Assembly: GCA_963769765.1 (NCBI GenBank) | Contig: CAVYNA010000004.1 | Location: 372,001-436,000, forward strand | Reading direction: 5' to 3' | From: Bog-756 sp963769765 | GTDB taxonomy: Bacteria > Actinomycetota > Acidimicrobiia > Acidimicrobiales > RAAP-2 | DNA: 64,000 nucleotides | Part shown: one piece after another, positions 1 through 7,882 of the stretch | Numbering within the stretch: the first letter of the stretch is position 1 | Layout of the letters: each line of letters opens with the position of its first letter | Position numbers and translations under genes: made by a program | The notes under the pieces: generated by a model | Database searches by the model: none | Seen by the model: only the letters and a program-made list of their open reading frames with translations | What the model was told of the DNA's origin: nothing

Positions 1-405
1 CTCGGCCATGGGAGCCAGGCGCTCACCGGCCCGTCCGACCGTGATCGCACCGGCGGCGGCGACCTCTGCCGTGGCGCCGCCTGCGAGCTCGAAGAGGTTC
101 CGGACCGCCTCCGCCGAGTCCAGCGGCGGATCGGTGTTGGGCATCGCGACCACCGCGGTGAAGCCCCCGAGGGAGGCGGCACGCGTGCCCGTCTCGATGG
201 TCTCGGAGCCCTCCCCGCCCGGCTCGCGGAGATGCGTGTGGAGGTCGACGAGCCCCGGGGACACTGCGCACCCGCCCGCATCGAGGATCCGGGCGCCGCG
301 GGGTACGTCGAGATCCGCGCCGACATCCACGATGCGACCGTCCTCGAGCACCAGGTCGCCGCGACGGGTTCCCGTCGCGTCGACGAGTGTCCCACCGCGG
401 ACCAC
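1..405 (-). CDS. pyrC: Dihydroorotase, N-terminal part (runs off left edge)
   Basis: Third step of pyrimidine synthesis: cyclises carbamoyl-aspartate to dihydroorotate in the cytosol. The 135 visible codons contain the amidohydrolase metal motif DLHTHLREPG (about residues 56-65) and the substrate-binding stretch MPNTDPP (about 89-95), both typical of class I dihydroorotase. The gene follows pyrB by about 20 bases, so translation is probably coupled. The start is uncertain: a GTG at 405 and a TTG at 408 lie just before the conserved VRGG beta-strand; I chose the GTG. The C-terminal two thirds lie outside the window. Confidence 0.88.
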   Translation of the reverse strand, partial: MVRGGTLVDATGTRRGDLVLEDGRIVDVGADLDVPRGARILDAGGCAVSPGLVDLHTHLREPGGEGSETIETGTRAASLGGFTAVVAMPNTDPPLDSAEAVRNLFELAGGATAEVAAAGAITVGRAGERLAPMAE

Positions 406-424
406 CAACCTCGCCGGTGCGCGC

Positions 425-1397
425 TCAGGCAACGGGGTCGACCTCCCCCTTGGGATGGGCGAGCCAGAGGAAGAGGACCGCCATCCGGACCGCCACGCCG
501 TTGGCCACCTGGTCCGTGATCAGGGCCGCGGGCAGCTCGGCCACTTCCGAGGCGATCTCGACCCCGCGGACCATCGGTCCGGGATGGAGGATCACCGCCC
601 CCGGGGGCAGCATCGCCGCGCGCCGGGCGTCGAGGCCGAAGCCGGTCGTGTACTCACGGAGCGACGGGACGAACCGACCGCTTCCGCGCTCGGCCTGGAG
701 GCGGAGGAGGGAGACGACGTCGGCCTTCGCCAGCACCTCGTCCAGGCGGTGGCTGACCGAGGCGATCGGCCAGCCCTCGAGCGACGGAGGGAGCAGGGTG
801 GCGGGCGCCACCAGGGTGACCTCTGCACCGAGCGCCGCGTACGCGGCGATCAGCGAGCGGGCCACGCGGCTGTGACGGACGTCGCCCACGATCGCCACGC
901 GGAGGCCGTCGAACGCGGCGAGTCCCTCCTCGTCGCCGCCGAGCGCGTGGCGAACCGTGTAGAGGTCGACCAGCGCCTGGGTCGGGTGCTGGTGCCAGCC
1001 GTCGCCCGCATTGATCACGACACACCGGTCGACCCAGCGCGCGACCTGGGCGGGGACGCCGGAGCTGCGGTGCCGGACGATGACGGCGTCGATTCCGATG
1101 GCCTCGATCGTCTCGACGGTGTCGCGGAGCGACTCGCCCTTGTTGAGGGAGGAGGCACCTGCCGCAAAGGAGAGTACGTCCGCGGACAGCCGCTTCGCGG
1201 CCGTCTCGAACGACATCCGCGTCCTCGTCGAGTCCTCGAAGAAGAGGGTCGCGACGGTCCGGCCCCGCAGGGTCGGCACCTTCGGGTTCGCCCGCCGCCG
1301 CGACCTCGGCGAAGGAGTCCGTGACCCGCAGCACCTCGGCGATCGACCCGGCATCGAGGTCGTCGATGCCGAGCAGGTGCGGGGGCAGGTCGCTCAC
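425..1397 (-). CDS. pyrB: Aspartate carbamoyltransferase, interrupted by an apparent frameshift
   Basis: Transfers a carbamoyl group to aspartate, the committed step of pyrimidine synthesis. The N-terminal segment (MSDLPPHLLGIDDL...) is read from the GTG at 1397, which overlaps the pyrR stop. The rest (VPTLRGRTVATLFFEDSTRTRMSF onward) lies in a different frame ending at 425. The two join if one base is removed from the CCC at about 1291-1293 (plus strand), giving a protein of about 323 residues, normal for the family. The carbamoyl-phosphate motif STRTRMSF and the HPGPMVRGVE segment are intact. Downstream coding is undamaged, so this is either a sequencing or assembly error or a very recent mutation. 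Confidence 0.85.
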
Positions 1398-1963
1398 TTG
1401 CCGACCAGCTCTCCGATGGAGACCCCTTCCTCGGAGACGTCGACCATCTCGTCGCGGCTCGTCGGCAGGTTCTTGCCGATGTAGTCGGGTCGGATCGGCA
1501 GCTCGCGGTGGCCGCGGTCGACCATCACCGCGAGCTCGACGCGCTGGGCCCTCCCGTACTCACCGAGGGCGTTGAGCGCGGCCCGGATGGTCCGGCCGGT
1601 GAACAGGACGTCGTCGACGAGGACCACCGTCCGACCGGTCAGGTCGACGCCGATGTCGGTCGCCGCTTCGGGGAGCACCGGCCGCAGTCCGATGTCGTCA
1701 CGGTAGAACGCGACATCCAGGGTGCCCACCGGGACCGTCGCGTCCTCGACCTCGGCGAGCGTGTCCGCGAGCCGCTGCGCGATCGCGACGCCGCCGGTCT
1801 GGAGACCGACCAGCACAACCGCCTCGAGTCCGCGATTCCGCTCGGCGATCTCGTGGGCCATGCGGGTGATCGCTCGCCGGACGTCGTCCGCCGACATCAC
1901 CTGGGCCCTCGGGACGAACACGGCACCCCGCGGTCGGGTGTGACTGCGCTCGCGTTCGGCCAC
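1394..1963 (-). CDS. pyrR: Bifunctional pyr operon regulator / uracil phosphoribosyltransferase
   Basis: RNA-binding regulator of pyrimidine genes that also resembles uracil phosphoribosyltransferase. The 189-residue protein has the PRPP-binding loop VVLVDDVLFTGRTIRAA at about residues 113-129 and the conserved C-terminal RPDYIGKNLPTS. The start is the GTG at 1963, preceded by a strong AGGAGG 7-8 bases upstream. Its stop overlaps the pyrB GTG. It heads pyrR-pyrB-pyrC, and its leader carries a hairpin matching the PyrR recognition motif (1982-1999), so autoregulation by UMP-bound PyrR is likely. Confidence 0.95.
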   Translation of the reverse strand: MAERERSHTRPRGAVFVPRAQVMSADDVRRAITRMAHEIAERNRGLEAVVLVGLQTGGVAIAQRLADTLAEVEDATVPVGTLDVAFYRDDIGLRPVLPEAATDIGVDLTGRTVVLVDDVLFTGRTIRAALNALGEYGRAQRVELAVMVDRGHRELPIRPDYIGKNLPTSRDEMVDVSEEGVSIGELVGK

Positions 1964-1981
1964 GACGTCCTCCTGTCCGTT

Positions 1982-1999
1982 CGGGCCTCACGGGACCCG
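1982..1999 (-). promoter_or_regulatory. PyrR-binding RNA hairpin in the pyrR leader
   Basis: Read on the minus strand, CGGGTC pairs with GGCCCG around the loop CCGTGA. The loop plus 3' stem reads CCGTGAGGC, which matches the PyrR recognition consensus CNGNGAGGC. The hairpin ends about 8 bases before the AGGAGG ribosome-binding site of pyrR. This suits PyrR blocking ribosome entry, as proposed for mycobacteria, rather than a Bacillus-type terminator switch. A possible -10 (TATAGT) lies at about 2018-2023. Confidence 0.6.
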
Positions 2000-2069
2000 C
2001 TTCACGGTCAGGCTCCGACTATACCCGCGGCCTCCCCACCACGCGGTCCCGCGACCGGTCGGACGGCGC

Positions 2070-3599
2070 TCAGGCGGCGTCTCCCACCGCCGCGACGGTC
2101 TCCTCGCGGAGAGGTGGCCGACGCGGGAGGAGCACGGCGGGGACGAGGGCGGCGAGTGTCAGGGCCGTCACCCACCAGAAGGTCGTGCCGAAGGCCTCCG
2201 CCAGCGGCTGGGCGACCGCGACGCGCACCGCCGCAGGTGCGACCGCGACCCCGGAGAGCCCGCCGGCCGCCGCATGCACGCGGGTCGCGATCTGGTGGTC
2301 GAGCACGACCGCGACCAGCGCGACCCCGACCGAGCCGCCGACCCGCTGGACGATGTTGACCGCGGTCGACGCTCTCGGGACCTCTGGCCGCGAGAGGGTC
2401 TGGTAGGCCGCGGAGATCGCCGGCATCATCACGAAGCCGAACCCGATGCCGCGGACGAATAGCGAGAAGGCGAGGAGGCCGAGATCGGTGGTCGCCGTGA
2501 GCTGCGTGTACACGACCGTGCCGGCGACGACCACGATCAGGCCGCCGGGCACGACCCGACCCGCGCCGAACCGGTCGGTGAGCCGTCCGGCGAGCGGCAT
2601 GACGAGTGCCGCGCCGAGGCCCTGGGGCGCCATCAGCAGCCCGGCCTCCAACGCGGAGCGGCCCCGCACCACCTGGTAGTAGAGCGGCAACAACAGCATG
2701 CCCCCGAAGAGGGAGGCACCGAAGAGGAAGGTGGTCACAGCGGACGCCGAGAAGCTCCGGTCGCGGAACAGCCGGACGTCGATGAGCGGGGTGATCCTCG
2801 AGCGCAAGGCGTGCCAGACGAAGCCGGCGACCAGCGAGGCGCCCACCCCCATCGGGACGAGCACCGAGGCCGGCGAACCCTGCCCGGCCTGTGCAAGGCC
2901 GTAGACAAGGAGGGCGAGCCCCGGTGAGAGCAGCACGAGCCCACGGACGTCGAGGCGCCCGGCGTCTCCGTGCTCGCGCCGTTCGGGGAGGAAGCGCACG
3001 GCCGCGAGGATGGCGACGATGCCGATCGGGATGTTCACGTAGAAGATCCACCGCCACGACACGGTGTCGACGAGGAGTCCGCCGAGGACCGGGCCGATGA
3101 CCGGGCCGAGCAGCATCGGCACTCCCATCAGGCTCATGACCCGTCCCATGCGCTGGGGACCCGCAGCCGTCGCGACGATCGACTGGCCGATCGGCATGAT
3201 CATGCCGCCACCGATCCCCTGGAGGACCCGGAAGGCGATCAGGCTCTGGATCGACCACGCCGCACCCGAGAGGGCGGAGCCGACCAGGAAGAGCGCGAGC
3301 GACACGATCCACATCCGCTTCGCGCCGAACCGCTCGACGGCCCACCCGGTGAGCGGAATGACGGTCGCGAGCGCGAGCAGGTAGCCGGTGCTCACCCACT
3401 GCACGGTCGAGAGCGGTGCGCGGAAGTCCTTCGCCAGCGTCGCGATCGCGACATTGACGATCGTGGTGTCGAGGATCGACATGATCGTGCCGATCACCAC
3501 CACCAGGGCGAGGCGGATCAGGTGCGGATCGAGTCCCCCGAAGCCGGTGTCGGCTCTCGTCCCGGCGGCGCCCTCCCCCACCGCGTCGCTGGTCGTCAT
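2070..3599 (-). CDS. DHA2-type MFS drug efflux transporter (EmrB/QacA family)
   Basis: Probable proton-driven multidrug exporter of the inner membrane. The 509-residue length and many evenly spaced hydrophobic segments fit the 14-helix DHA2 group. Visible marks are LDTTIVNVA in helix 1, GWAVERFGAKRMW (a motif-A-like loop after helix 2) and GVPMLLGPVIGPVLGG (antiporter motif C, helix 5). The ATG follows a clear GAGGAGG. It lies between nusB and pyrR on the same strand, interrupting a common run of biosynthetic genes, and nothing nearby indicates its substrate. Confidence 0.88.
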   Translation of the reverse strand: MTTSDAVGEGAAGTRADTGFGGLDPHLIRLALVVVIGTIMSILDTTIVNVAIATLAKDFRAPLSTVQWVSTGYLLALATVIPLTGWAVERFGAKRMWIVSLALFLVGSALSGAAWSIQSLIAFRVLQGIGGGMIMPIGQSIVATAAGPQRMGRVMSLMGVPMLLGPVIGPVLGGLLVDTVSWRWIFYVNIPIGIVAILAAVRFLPERREHGDAGRLDVRGLVLLSPGLALLVYGLAQAGQGSPASVLVPMGVGASLVAGFVWHALRSRITPLIDVRLFRDRSFSASAVTTFLFGASLFGGMLLLPLYYQVVRGRSALEAGLLMAPQGLGAALVMPLAGRLTDRFGAGRVVPGGLIVVVAGTVVYTQLTATTDLGLLAFSLFVRGIGFGFVMMPAISAAYQTLSRPEVPRASTAVNIVQRVGGSVGVALVAVVLDHQIATRVHAAAGGLSGVAVAPAAVRVAVAQPLAEAFGTTFWWVTALTLAALVPAVLLPRRPPLREETVAAVGDAA

Positions 3600-3677
3600 C
3601 TGCCTCCTCGCCGGTCGCCGAGCGGCCCGGCCTGACCGTGCCCCGAGGCTACGCGGCGCGTGGCCTCGGTCCGGTCG

Positions 3678-4073
3678 TCATCCCCGCGCCCTCGCGGCCA
3701 CGGTCGCGAGGACCCCGTTGACGAACCGTCCCGAGTCGTCCGTCGAGTAGACGACGGCGAGCTCGACCGCCTCGTCGAGCACCACCGGGGTTGGAACGTC
3801 GGGGCAGGCGAGCAGCTCGGCGACCGCGAGGCGCAGCACGCTCCGGTCGACCACGGCCATCCGGTCGAGCTCCCAACCGATCGACGCCTCGGTGATCAGC
3901 TCGTCGATCTGGGCGCGGCGATCGGAGACCGCCTCGAGGAGGTTCAGGGCATACACGTCGGGCGGGACGGGGAGCCCTGCCACGACCTCGGCGGTGTCGA
4001 GCCCTTTGAGGTCGGCCTCGTAGAGGAGGGCGAGCGCGCGCTCGCGGGCCTGGTGTCGGGGTGCGGGTTCCAT
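3678..4073 (-). CDS. nusB: Transcription antitermination factor NusB
   Basis: All-helical RNA-binding protein that with NusE (S10) supports antitermination on rRNA operons. The 131-residue size is typical. Family features are the N-terminal RHQARERALALLYEADL helix and the C-terminal DEAVELAVVYSTDDSGRFVNGVLATVA. It follows efp by 45 bases on the same strand in the usual aroQ-pepQ-efp-nusB order. No good ribosome-binding site precedes the ATG. Confidence 0.95.
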   Translation of the reverse strand: MEPAPRHQARERALALLYEADLKGLDTAEVVAGLPVPPDVYALNLLEAVSDRRAQIDELITEASIGWELDRMAVVDRSVLRLAVAELLACPDVPTPVVLDEAVELAVVYSTDDSGRFVNGVLATVAARARG

Positions 4074-4118
4074 GGGCTCACAGCCGGACGCCGGTGCCGG
4101 GGCGGCATCGCCCGCGGC

Positions 4119-4679
4119 TCAGGCCCTGGTGAGGTACTCCCCCGTCCGGGTGTCGACCTTGATCCGCTCGCCCGGTCCGACGAAGAGCGGCACCTGCAGG
4201 ACCAGACCGGTCTCGAGGGTCGCCGGCTTGCGCGCCCCGGACACGCGGTCTCCCTGGATGCCCGGCTCGGTCTCGCTCACCGTGAGCTCGACCGCGGCCG
4301 GCAGGTCGATGCCCACGATCTCCGTGCCGTAGAACTGCAGCACCGCGTCGTCGCCCTCTTTCAGATAGTTCGCCGCGTCCCCGAGGAGGTCGGTCTCCAC
4401 CTGGAGCTGCTCGTAGCTGCTCGTGTCCATGAACACGTACGCGGTGGCGTCGCGGTAGAGGAACTGCATCTCGCGCTTGTCGATGATGGCCTGCTCGAGC
4501 TTCTCGTCGGCCCGGTAGGTCCGCTCGATGACCGCACCCGTCCGCTGGTTCTTCAGCTTCGTCCGGACGAACGCCCCGCCTTTGCCGGGCTTCACGTGTT
4601 GGAATTCGACGACGTTGAACAGACCCTCGGGCAGGTCGAGGCTCATGCCATTGCGCAGGTCGTTGGTGGAGACGGACAT
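4119..4679 (-). CDS. efp: Translation elongation factor P
   Basis: Relieves ribosome stalling at polyproline stretches. The 186-residue protein has the KOW-like N-terminal domain with the tip loop HVKPGKGGAF; K33 is at the position modified in some bacteria. Two OB domains follow, ending in GERIKVDTRTGEYLTRA. No EpmA/EarP-type modification gene is seen nearby. The ATG overlaps the pepQ stop (TGATG), so translation is coupled. Confidence 0.97.
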   Translation of the reverse strand: MSVSTNDLRNGMSLDLPEGLFNVVEFQHVKPGKGGAFVRTKLKNQRTGAVIERTYRADEKLEQAIIDKREMQFLYRDATAYVFMDTSSYEQLQVETDLLGDAANYLKEGDDAVLQFYGTEIVGIDLPAAVELTVSETEPGIQGDRVSGARKPATLETGLVLQVPLFVGPGERIKVDTRTGEYLTRA

Positions 4680-5830
4680 CAGACGGCGACTTCCTTCGGG
4701 AACCGGGTGAGCGGACGGCAGCCGTGGTCGGTCACCACAAGTGTGTCCTCGATGCGCACGCCGCCCGTGCCCGGCACGTAGACCCCGGGCTCGACGGTGA
4801 CGACGGTGCCGGGAGCGAGGATAGCAGTCGCCCCGGGTCCGACCGCCGGCGCCTCGTGGATCTCGAGCCCGACTCCGTGCCCGGTGCCGTGCTCGAATCG
4901 CTCGGCCAATCCCCGTGCGTCGAGCGCGGCGCGGCAGGCGTCGTCCACCTCGCCGCCCGTCGCCCCCGGCACGACCCGCCCGACCCCGAGGCGCTGCGCG
5001 TCGAGGACCGCCTCGAAGAGCTCCGCCAGCGCGCCGACCGGCTCGCCACCCACGCAGAAGGTCCGCGTCATGTCGGAGCGGTAGCCGTCGGAGACCGCGC
5101 CGAAGTCGACGACGACCGGGTCGCCGGGGAGGATGCGCCGCGCGGTCGGTCGCGCGTGGGGCATCGCCGAGTGCTCCCCGGACGCCACGATGGTCTCGAA
5201 GGCACGGTCCTCGGCGCCCGCCTCGCGCATCGCGTGGTCGAGGGCGGCCGCGAAGGCCGCCTCGGTGAGCGCGGGACCGCCCCGGCCCACGGCCACGAGG
5301 AGCGGCAGTACCTCGGCCAGTGCACGGTCCGCGAACCCCGCTGCGCGCTGCATGCGCTCGACCTCGGCGTCGTCCTTGACCTGGCGCATCGCCTCGACCA
5401 CTCCGGAAGTCGGCGAGAGCTCGGTCCCCTCGAATCGCGCCTCCAAGACCCGCAGGGCCGACCAGGTCATGTGCTCGGCCTCCAGTCCGAGCGTTCCGGG
5501 GCGACCCGCTCGGTCGACCAGCGCGTCCTGTTGGCCGCGTGTCCCGGCGATCACGACTTCGACAGCGTCGGCGATCCCCGCCCCGTCCAGCTGCTCGGCG
5601 GCCTGCGCCCGGTACCGCCCGTCAGTGGTGAGCAGGGCGGTGTCCGCGGTCACGAGGAGGTGGCCGGCCGATCCCGAGAAGCCGGTCAGCCACCGGATGT
5701 TCGGCGCCGACGTCACGAGGAGGGCGTCGACCGGTCGGTCGTCGTCACCGGCGGTCGCGAACCGGTCGCGGAGCCGCGCGAGGCGGCCCACGGCGGACAG
5801 CGGAGCGAGCGTCGGCCCGGGGCCGCTCAT
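4679..5830 (-). CDS. pepQ: M24 family metallopeptidase (Xaa-Pro peptidase)
   Basis: Cleaves peptides next to proline. The 383-residue protein has an N-terminal creatinase-like domain (about 1-150) and a C-terminal pita-bread peptidase. The metal ligands are visible in VDFGAVSDGYRSDMTRTF (two Asp), GTGHGVGLEIHEAP (His), VTVEPGVYVPG (Glu) and VRIEDTLVV (Glu). The ATG overlaps the aroQ stop, and its own stop overlaps efp. Aminopeptidase P and dipeptidase specificities cannot be told apart from sequence alone. Confidence 0.9.
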   Translation of the reverse strand: MSGPGPTLAPLSAVGRLARLRDRFATAGDDDRPVDALLVTSAPNIRWLTGFSGSAGHLLVTADTALLTTDGRYRAQAAEQLDGAGIADAVEVVIAGTRGQQDALVDRAGRPGTLGLEAEHMTWSALRVLEARFEGTELSPTSGVVEAMRQVKDDAEVERMQRAAGFADRALAEVLPLLVAVGRGGPALTEAAFAAALDHAMREAGAEDRAFETIVASGEHSAMPHARPTARRILPGDPVVVDFGAVSDGYRSDMTRTFCVGGEPVGALAELFEAVLDAQRLGVGRVVPGATGGEVDDACRAALDARGLAERFEHGTGHGVGLEIHEAPAVGPGATAILAPGTVVTVEPGVYVPGTGGVRIEDTLVVTDHGCRPLTRFPKEVAV

Positions 5831-6276
5831 CGAGCGGCGAGGAGGTCCGCCACGGCGCGGACGGCCAGCGGGTAGCCGAGGCCGCCGAAGCCGGCGATCG
5901 CGCCGTTCGCCGCCGGAGCGATGGTCGAAGTGTGCCGGAACGGCTCGCGGGCCGCCGGGTTCGAGAGATGGAGCTCGACCACCACACCGTCGAAGGCGGA
6001 CAGCGCATCGTGCAACGACCAGGACGTATGGGAGAGCGCGCCCGCGTTGACGATGATGGCGACCGCGGAACCCCTCGCCGCGTGGACGGCCTCGACCAGG
6101 TCGCCCTCGTGGTTGTGCTGGTGGTGCTCGAGCCGGAACCCGGCCGCCTCCGCGGCGGCCGTGGCGGTCGCCACGTGGTCGGCGAGCGTGGCCGTGCCGT
6201 AGATCGCGGGTTCGCGCGCACCGAGCAGGTCCAGGTTGGGTCCCGACAGGACCAGGATGGTCCCCCGGTCGCTCAC
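5827..6276 (-). CDS. aroQ: Type II 3-dehydroquinate dehydratase
   Basis: Third step of the shikimate pathway. The 149-residue protein has the type II motifs: LSGPNLDLLGAREPAIYG at the N terminus (catalytic Tyr in the flexible loop), HHQHNHEGDLVEAVH, IVNAGALSHTSWSLHDAL and VELHLSNPAAREPFRHTS, which carries the catalytic His. The GTG start at 6276 overlaps the aroB stop by four bases, and the stop overlaps the pepQ ATG. Confidence 0.95.
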   Translation of the reverse strand: MSDRGTILVLSGPNLDLLGAREPAIYGTATLADHVATATAAAEAAGFRLEHHQHNHEGDLVEAVHAARGSAVAIIVNAGALSHTSWSLHDALSAFDGVVVELHLSNPAAREPFRHTSTIAPAANGAIAGFGGLGYPLAVRAVADLLAAR

Positions 6277-7355
6277 CGCGGTCGGTCCCCGTCTCGGCGC
6301 TCCATCTCCGCCAGGGTAGCCACCACGTCGGCGACCTCGACCTCCCTCACGACCTCGACCCCGTTCGGGCCGTCGAGCACGAAGGTCAGCCCGCCACGCG
6401 CCTTCTTGTCCCGCGCCATGAAGGTGACCAGGAGCTCGGGGTCGGCCCCGGTGGGCAACGCCGATGAGAGGTCGAAGCCCGCGACCACTGAGCGGTGGCG
6501 CTGGACCGCCCGGTCGTCGATTCGACCGAGGCGGCGCGCGAGATGCGCGGCGAAGACGAGCCCGACGGCGACCGCCTCCCCGTGGCGGAGCGCCTCGCCC
6601 TCGTCTCCACCGAACGCCGAGGCCTCGAGCGCGTGGCCGAGGGTGTGCCCGTAGTTGAGGATCATCCGCCGGTTCCCTTCGAGCTCGTCGGCGGAGACCA
6701 CCGCGGCCTTGATGGACGCACAGCGCGCCACCTGCTCGTCGAGGGGAAGCTCGTTGATGGGCACCTCCGGGTCCTCCGGGTCCTCCGGGCCGGGGTCGAC
6801 TCCGAGCAGCCCGTACTTCGCGATCTCCCCCCGACCCGAGGCCCACTCGCGAGGAGGCAGGGTCGCGAGCACCTCGGTGTCGCAGAGGACCGCACGCGGC
6901 TGCCAGAAGGCTCCCACCAGGTTCTTGCCCTCTGGCAGGTTGACCCCGGTCTTCCCGCCGATCGCCGCGTCGACCTGTGCGAGCAGTGAGGTCGCCACGT
7001 TCACGTAGGCGGTCCCCCGGTGGAAGCTGGCCGCAGCGAAGCCGGCCAGGTCGGTGACCACGCCGCCTCCGACGGCGACGACCACGTCGCCGCGGTTCAG
7101 GCCCGCCCGGGCGAACCGTCGACAGAGCTCCTCGACCTCGCCCAGGCGCTTGGCTCCCTCGCCGTCGGGCACCGTCATCACCTCGTACGGCATGCCCGGG
7201 TCGACCTCGACGGGGATGCCCGCCTGGGTCACGACGACCGCCCGTGCCGCCGTGGGGACCTCTCTCGCAACGACCCGGGCCAGCTCGTGTCTCGCCCCCG
7301 CACCGACGAGCACGTCGTAGCGGCGTGCGCCGAGCTCGACACCGACCGTCCTCAT
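6273..7355 (-). CDS. aroB: 3-dehydroquinate synthase
   Basis: NAD- and zinc-dependent cyclisation of DAHP to 3-dehydroquinate. The 360-residue protein shows GDVVVAVGGGVVTDLAGFAA (NAD binding), GGKTGVNLPEGKNLVGAFWQP and the zinc-binding NYGHTLGHALE. The ATG at 7355 overlaps the aroK stop. An acidic DPGPEDPEDPEVP loop is encoded by three 9-bp repeats (6764-6790), which look like a small repeat expansion in a surface loop. Confidence 0.95.
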   Translation of the reverse strand: MRTVGVELGARRYDVLVGAGARHELARVVAREVPTAARAVVVTQAGIPVEVDPGMPYEVMTVPDGEGAKRLGEVEELCRRFARAGLNRGDVVVAVGGGVVTDLAGFAAASFHRGTAYVNVATSLLAQVDAAIGGKTGVNLPEGKNLVGAFWQPRAVLCDTEVLATLPPREWASGRGEIAKYGLLGVDPGPEDPEDPEVPINELPLDEQVARCASIKAAVVSADELEGNRRMILNYGHTLGHALEASAFGGDEGEALRHGEAVAVGLVFAAHLARRLGRIDDRAVQRHRSVVAGFDLSSALPTGADPELLVTFMARDKKARGGLTFVLDGPNGVEVVREVEVADVVATLAEMERRDGDRPR

Positions 7356-7882
7356 CGGTGGGCGAGCCCGGCCAGGCCGGCCACCTCCAGGACGCGCTCG
7401 ACGATGTCGGCGGGTTCCAGCTCGTCGACGTCGACCACCGCCGTGCACACCTCCTCGTAGAGCGGACGGCGGACGTCGTCGAGCTCGCGCACGGTCGCTG
7501 CCGGGTCGGCTCCGTCGAGGAGCGGCCGGCCCCTGCCTGATCCCACCCGCGCGGCGAGCGTGTCCGGCCGCGCACGCAGCCAGACCACCGGGCCCGCTCC
7601 ACGGAGGAGGCGGCGGTTCGACGGCGCCAGGACGACCCCGCCCGCAGCGGAGACGACGACCGGTGCCGGCGACGCCAGCGCCTCGGCGAGGACGCGCGAC
7701 TCCTCCGCGCGGAACGCCTCCTCGCCGCGCTCGGCGAAGAGCTCCGCGACGCTGCGGCCCGTGTCTGACTCGACCTGCCGGTCGGAGTCGAAGTAGGCCC
7801 AACCCAGCCGGCCCGCAGCCAGCTGACCGACGGTCGTCTTGCCGGCCCCCATCATCCCGATCAGGACCAACCGGTCAGCCAT
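7352..7882 (-). CDS. aroK: Shikimate kinase
   Basis: Phosphorylates shikimate at the 3-hydroxyl. The 176-residue P-loop protein has Walker A GMMGAGKTT (residues 9-17), the shikimate-binding FDSD and SAAGGVVL segments, and the lid region GSGRGRPLL. The ATG at 7882 lies 8 bases inside the end of aroC. It sits in the overlapping aroC-aroK-aroB-aroQ run, so expression is almost certainly coupled. Confidence 0.95.
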   Translation of the reverse strand: MADRLVLIGMMGAGKTTVGQLAAGRLGWAYFDSDRQVESDTGRSVAELFAERGEEAFRAEESRVLAEALASPAPVVVSAAGGVVLAPSNRRLLRGAGPVVWLRARPDTLAARVGSGRGRPLLDGADPAATVRELDDVRRPLYEEVCTAVVDVDELEPADIVERVLEVAGLAGLAHR

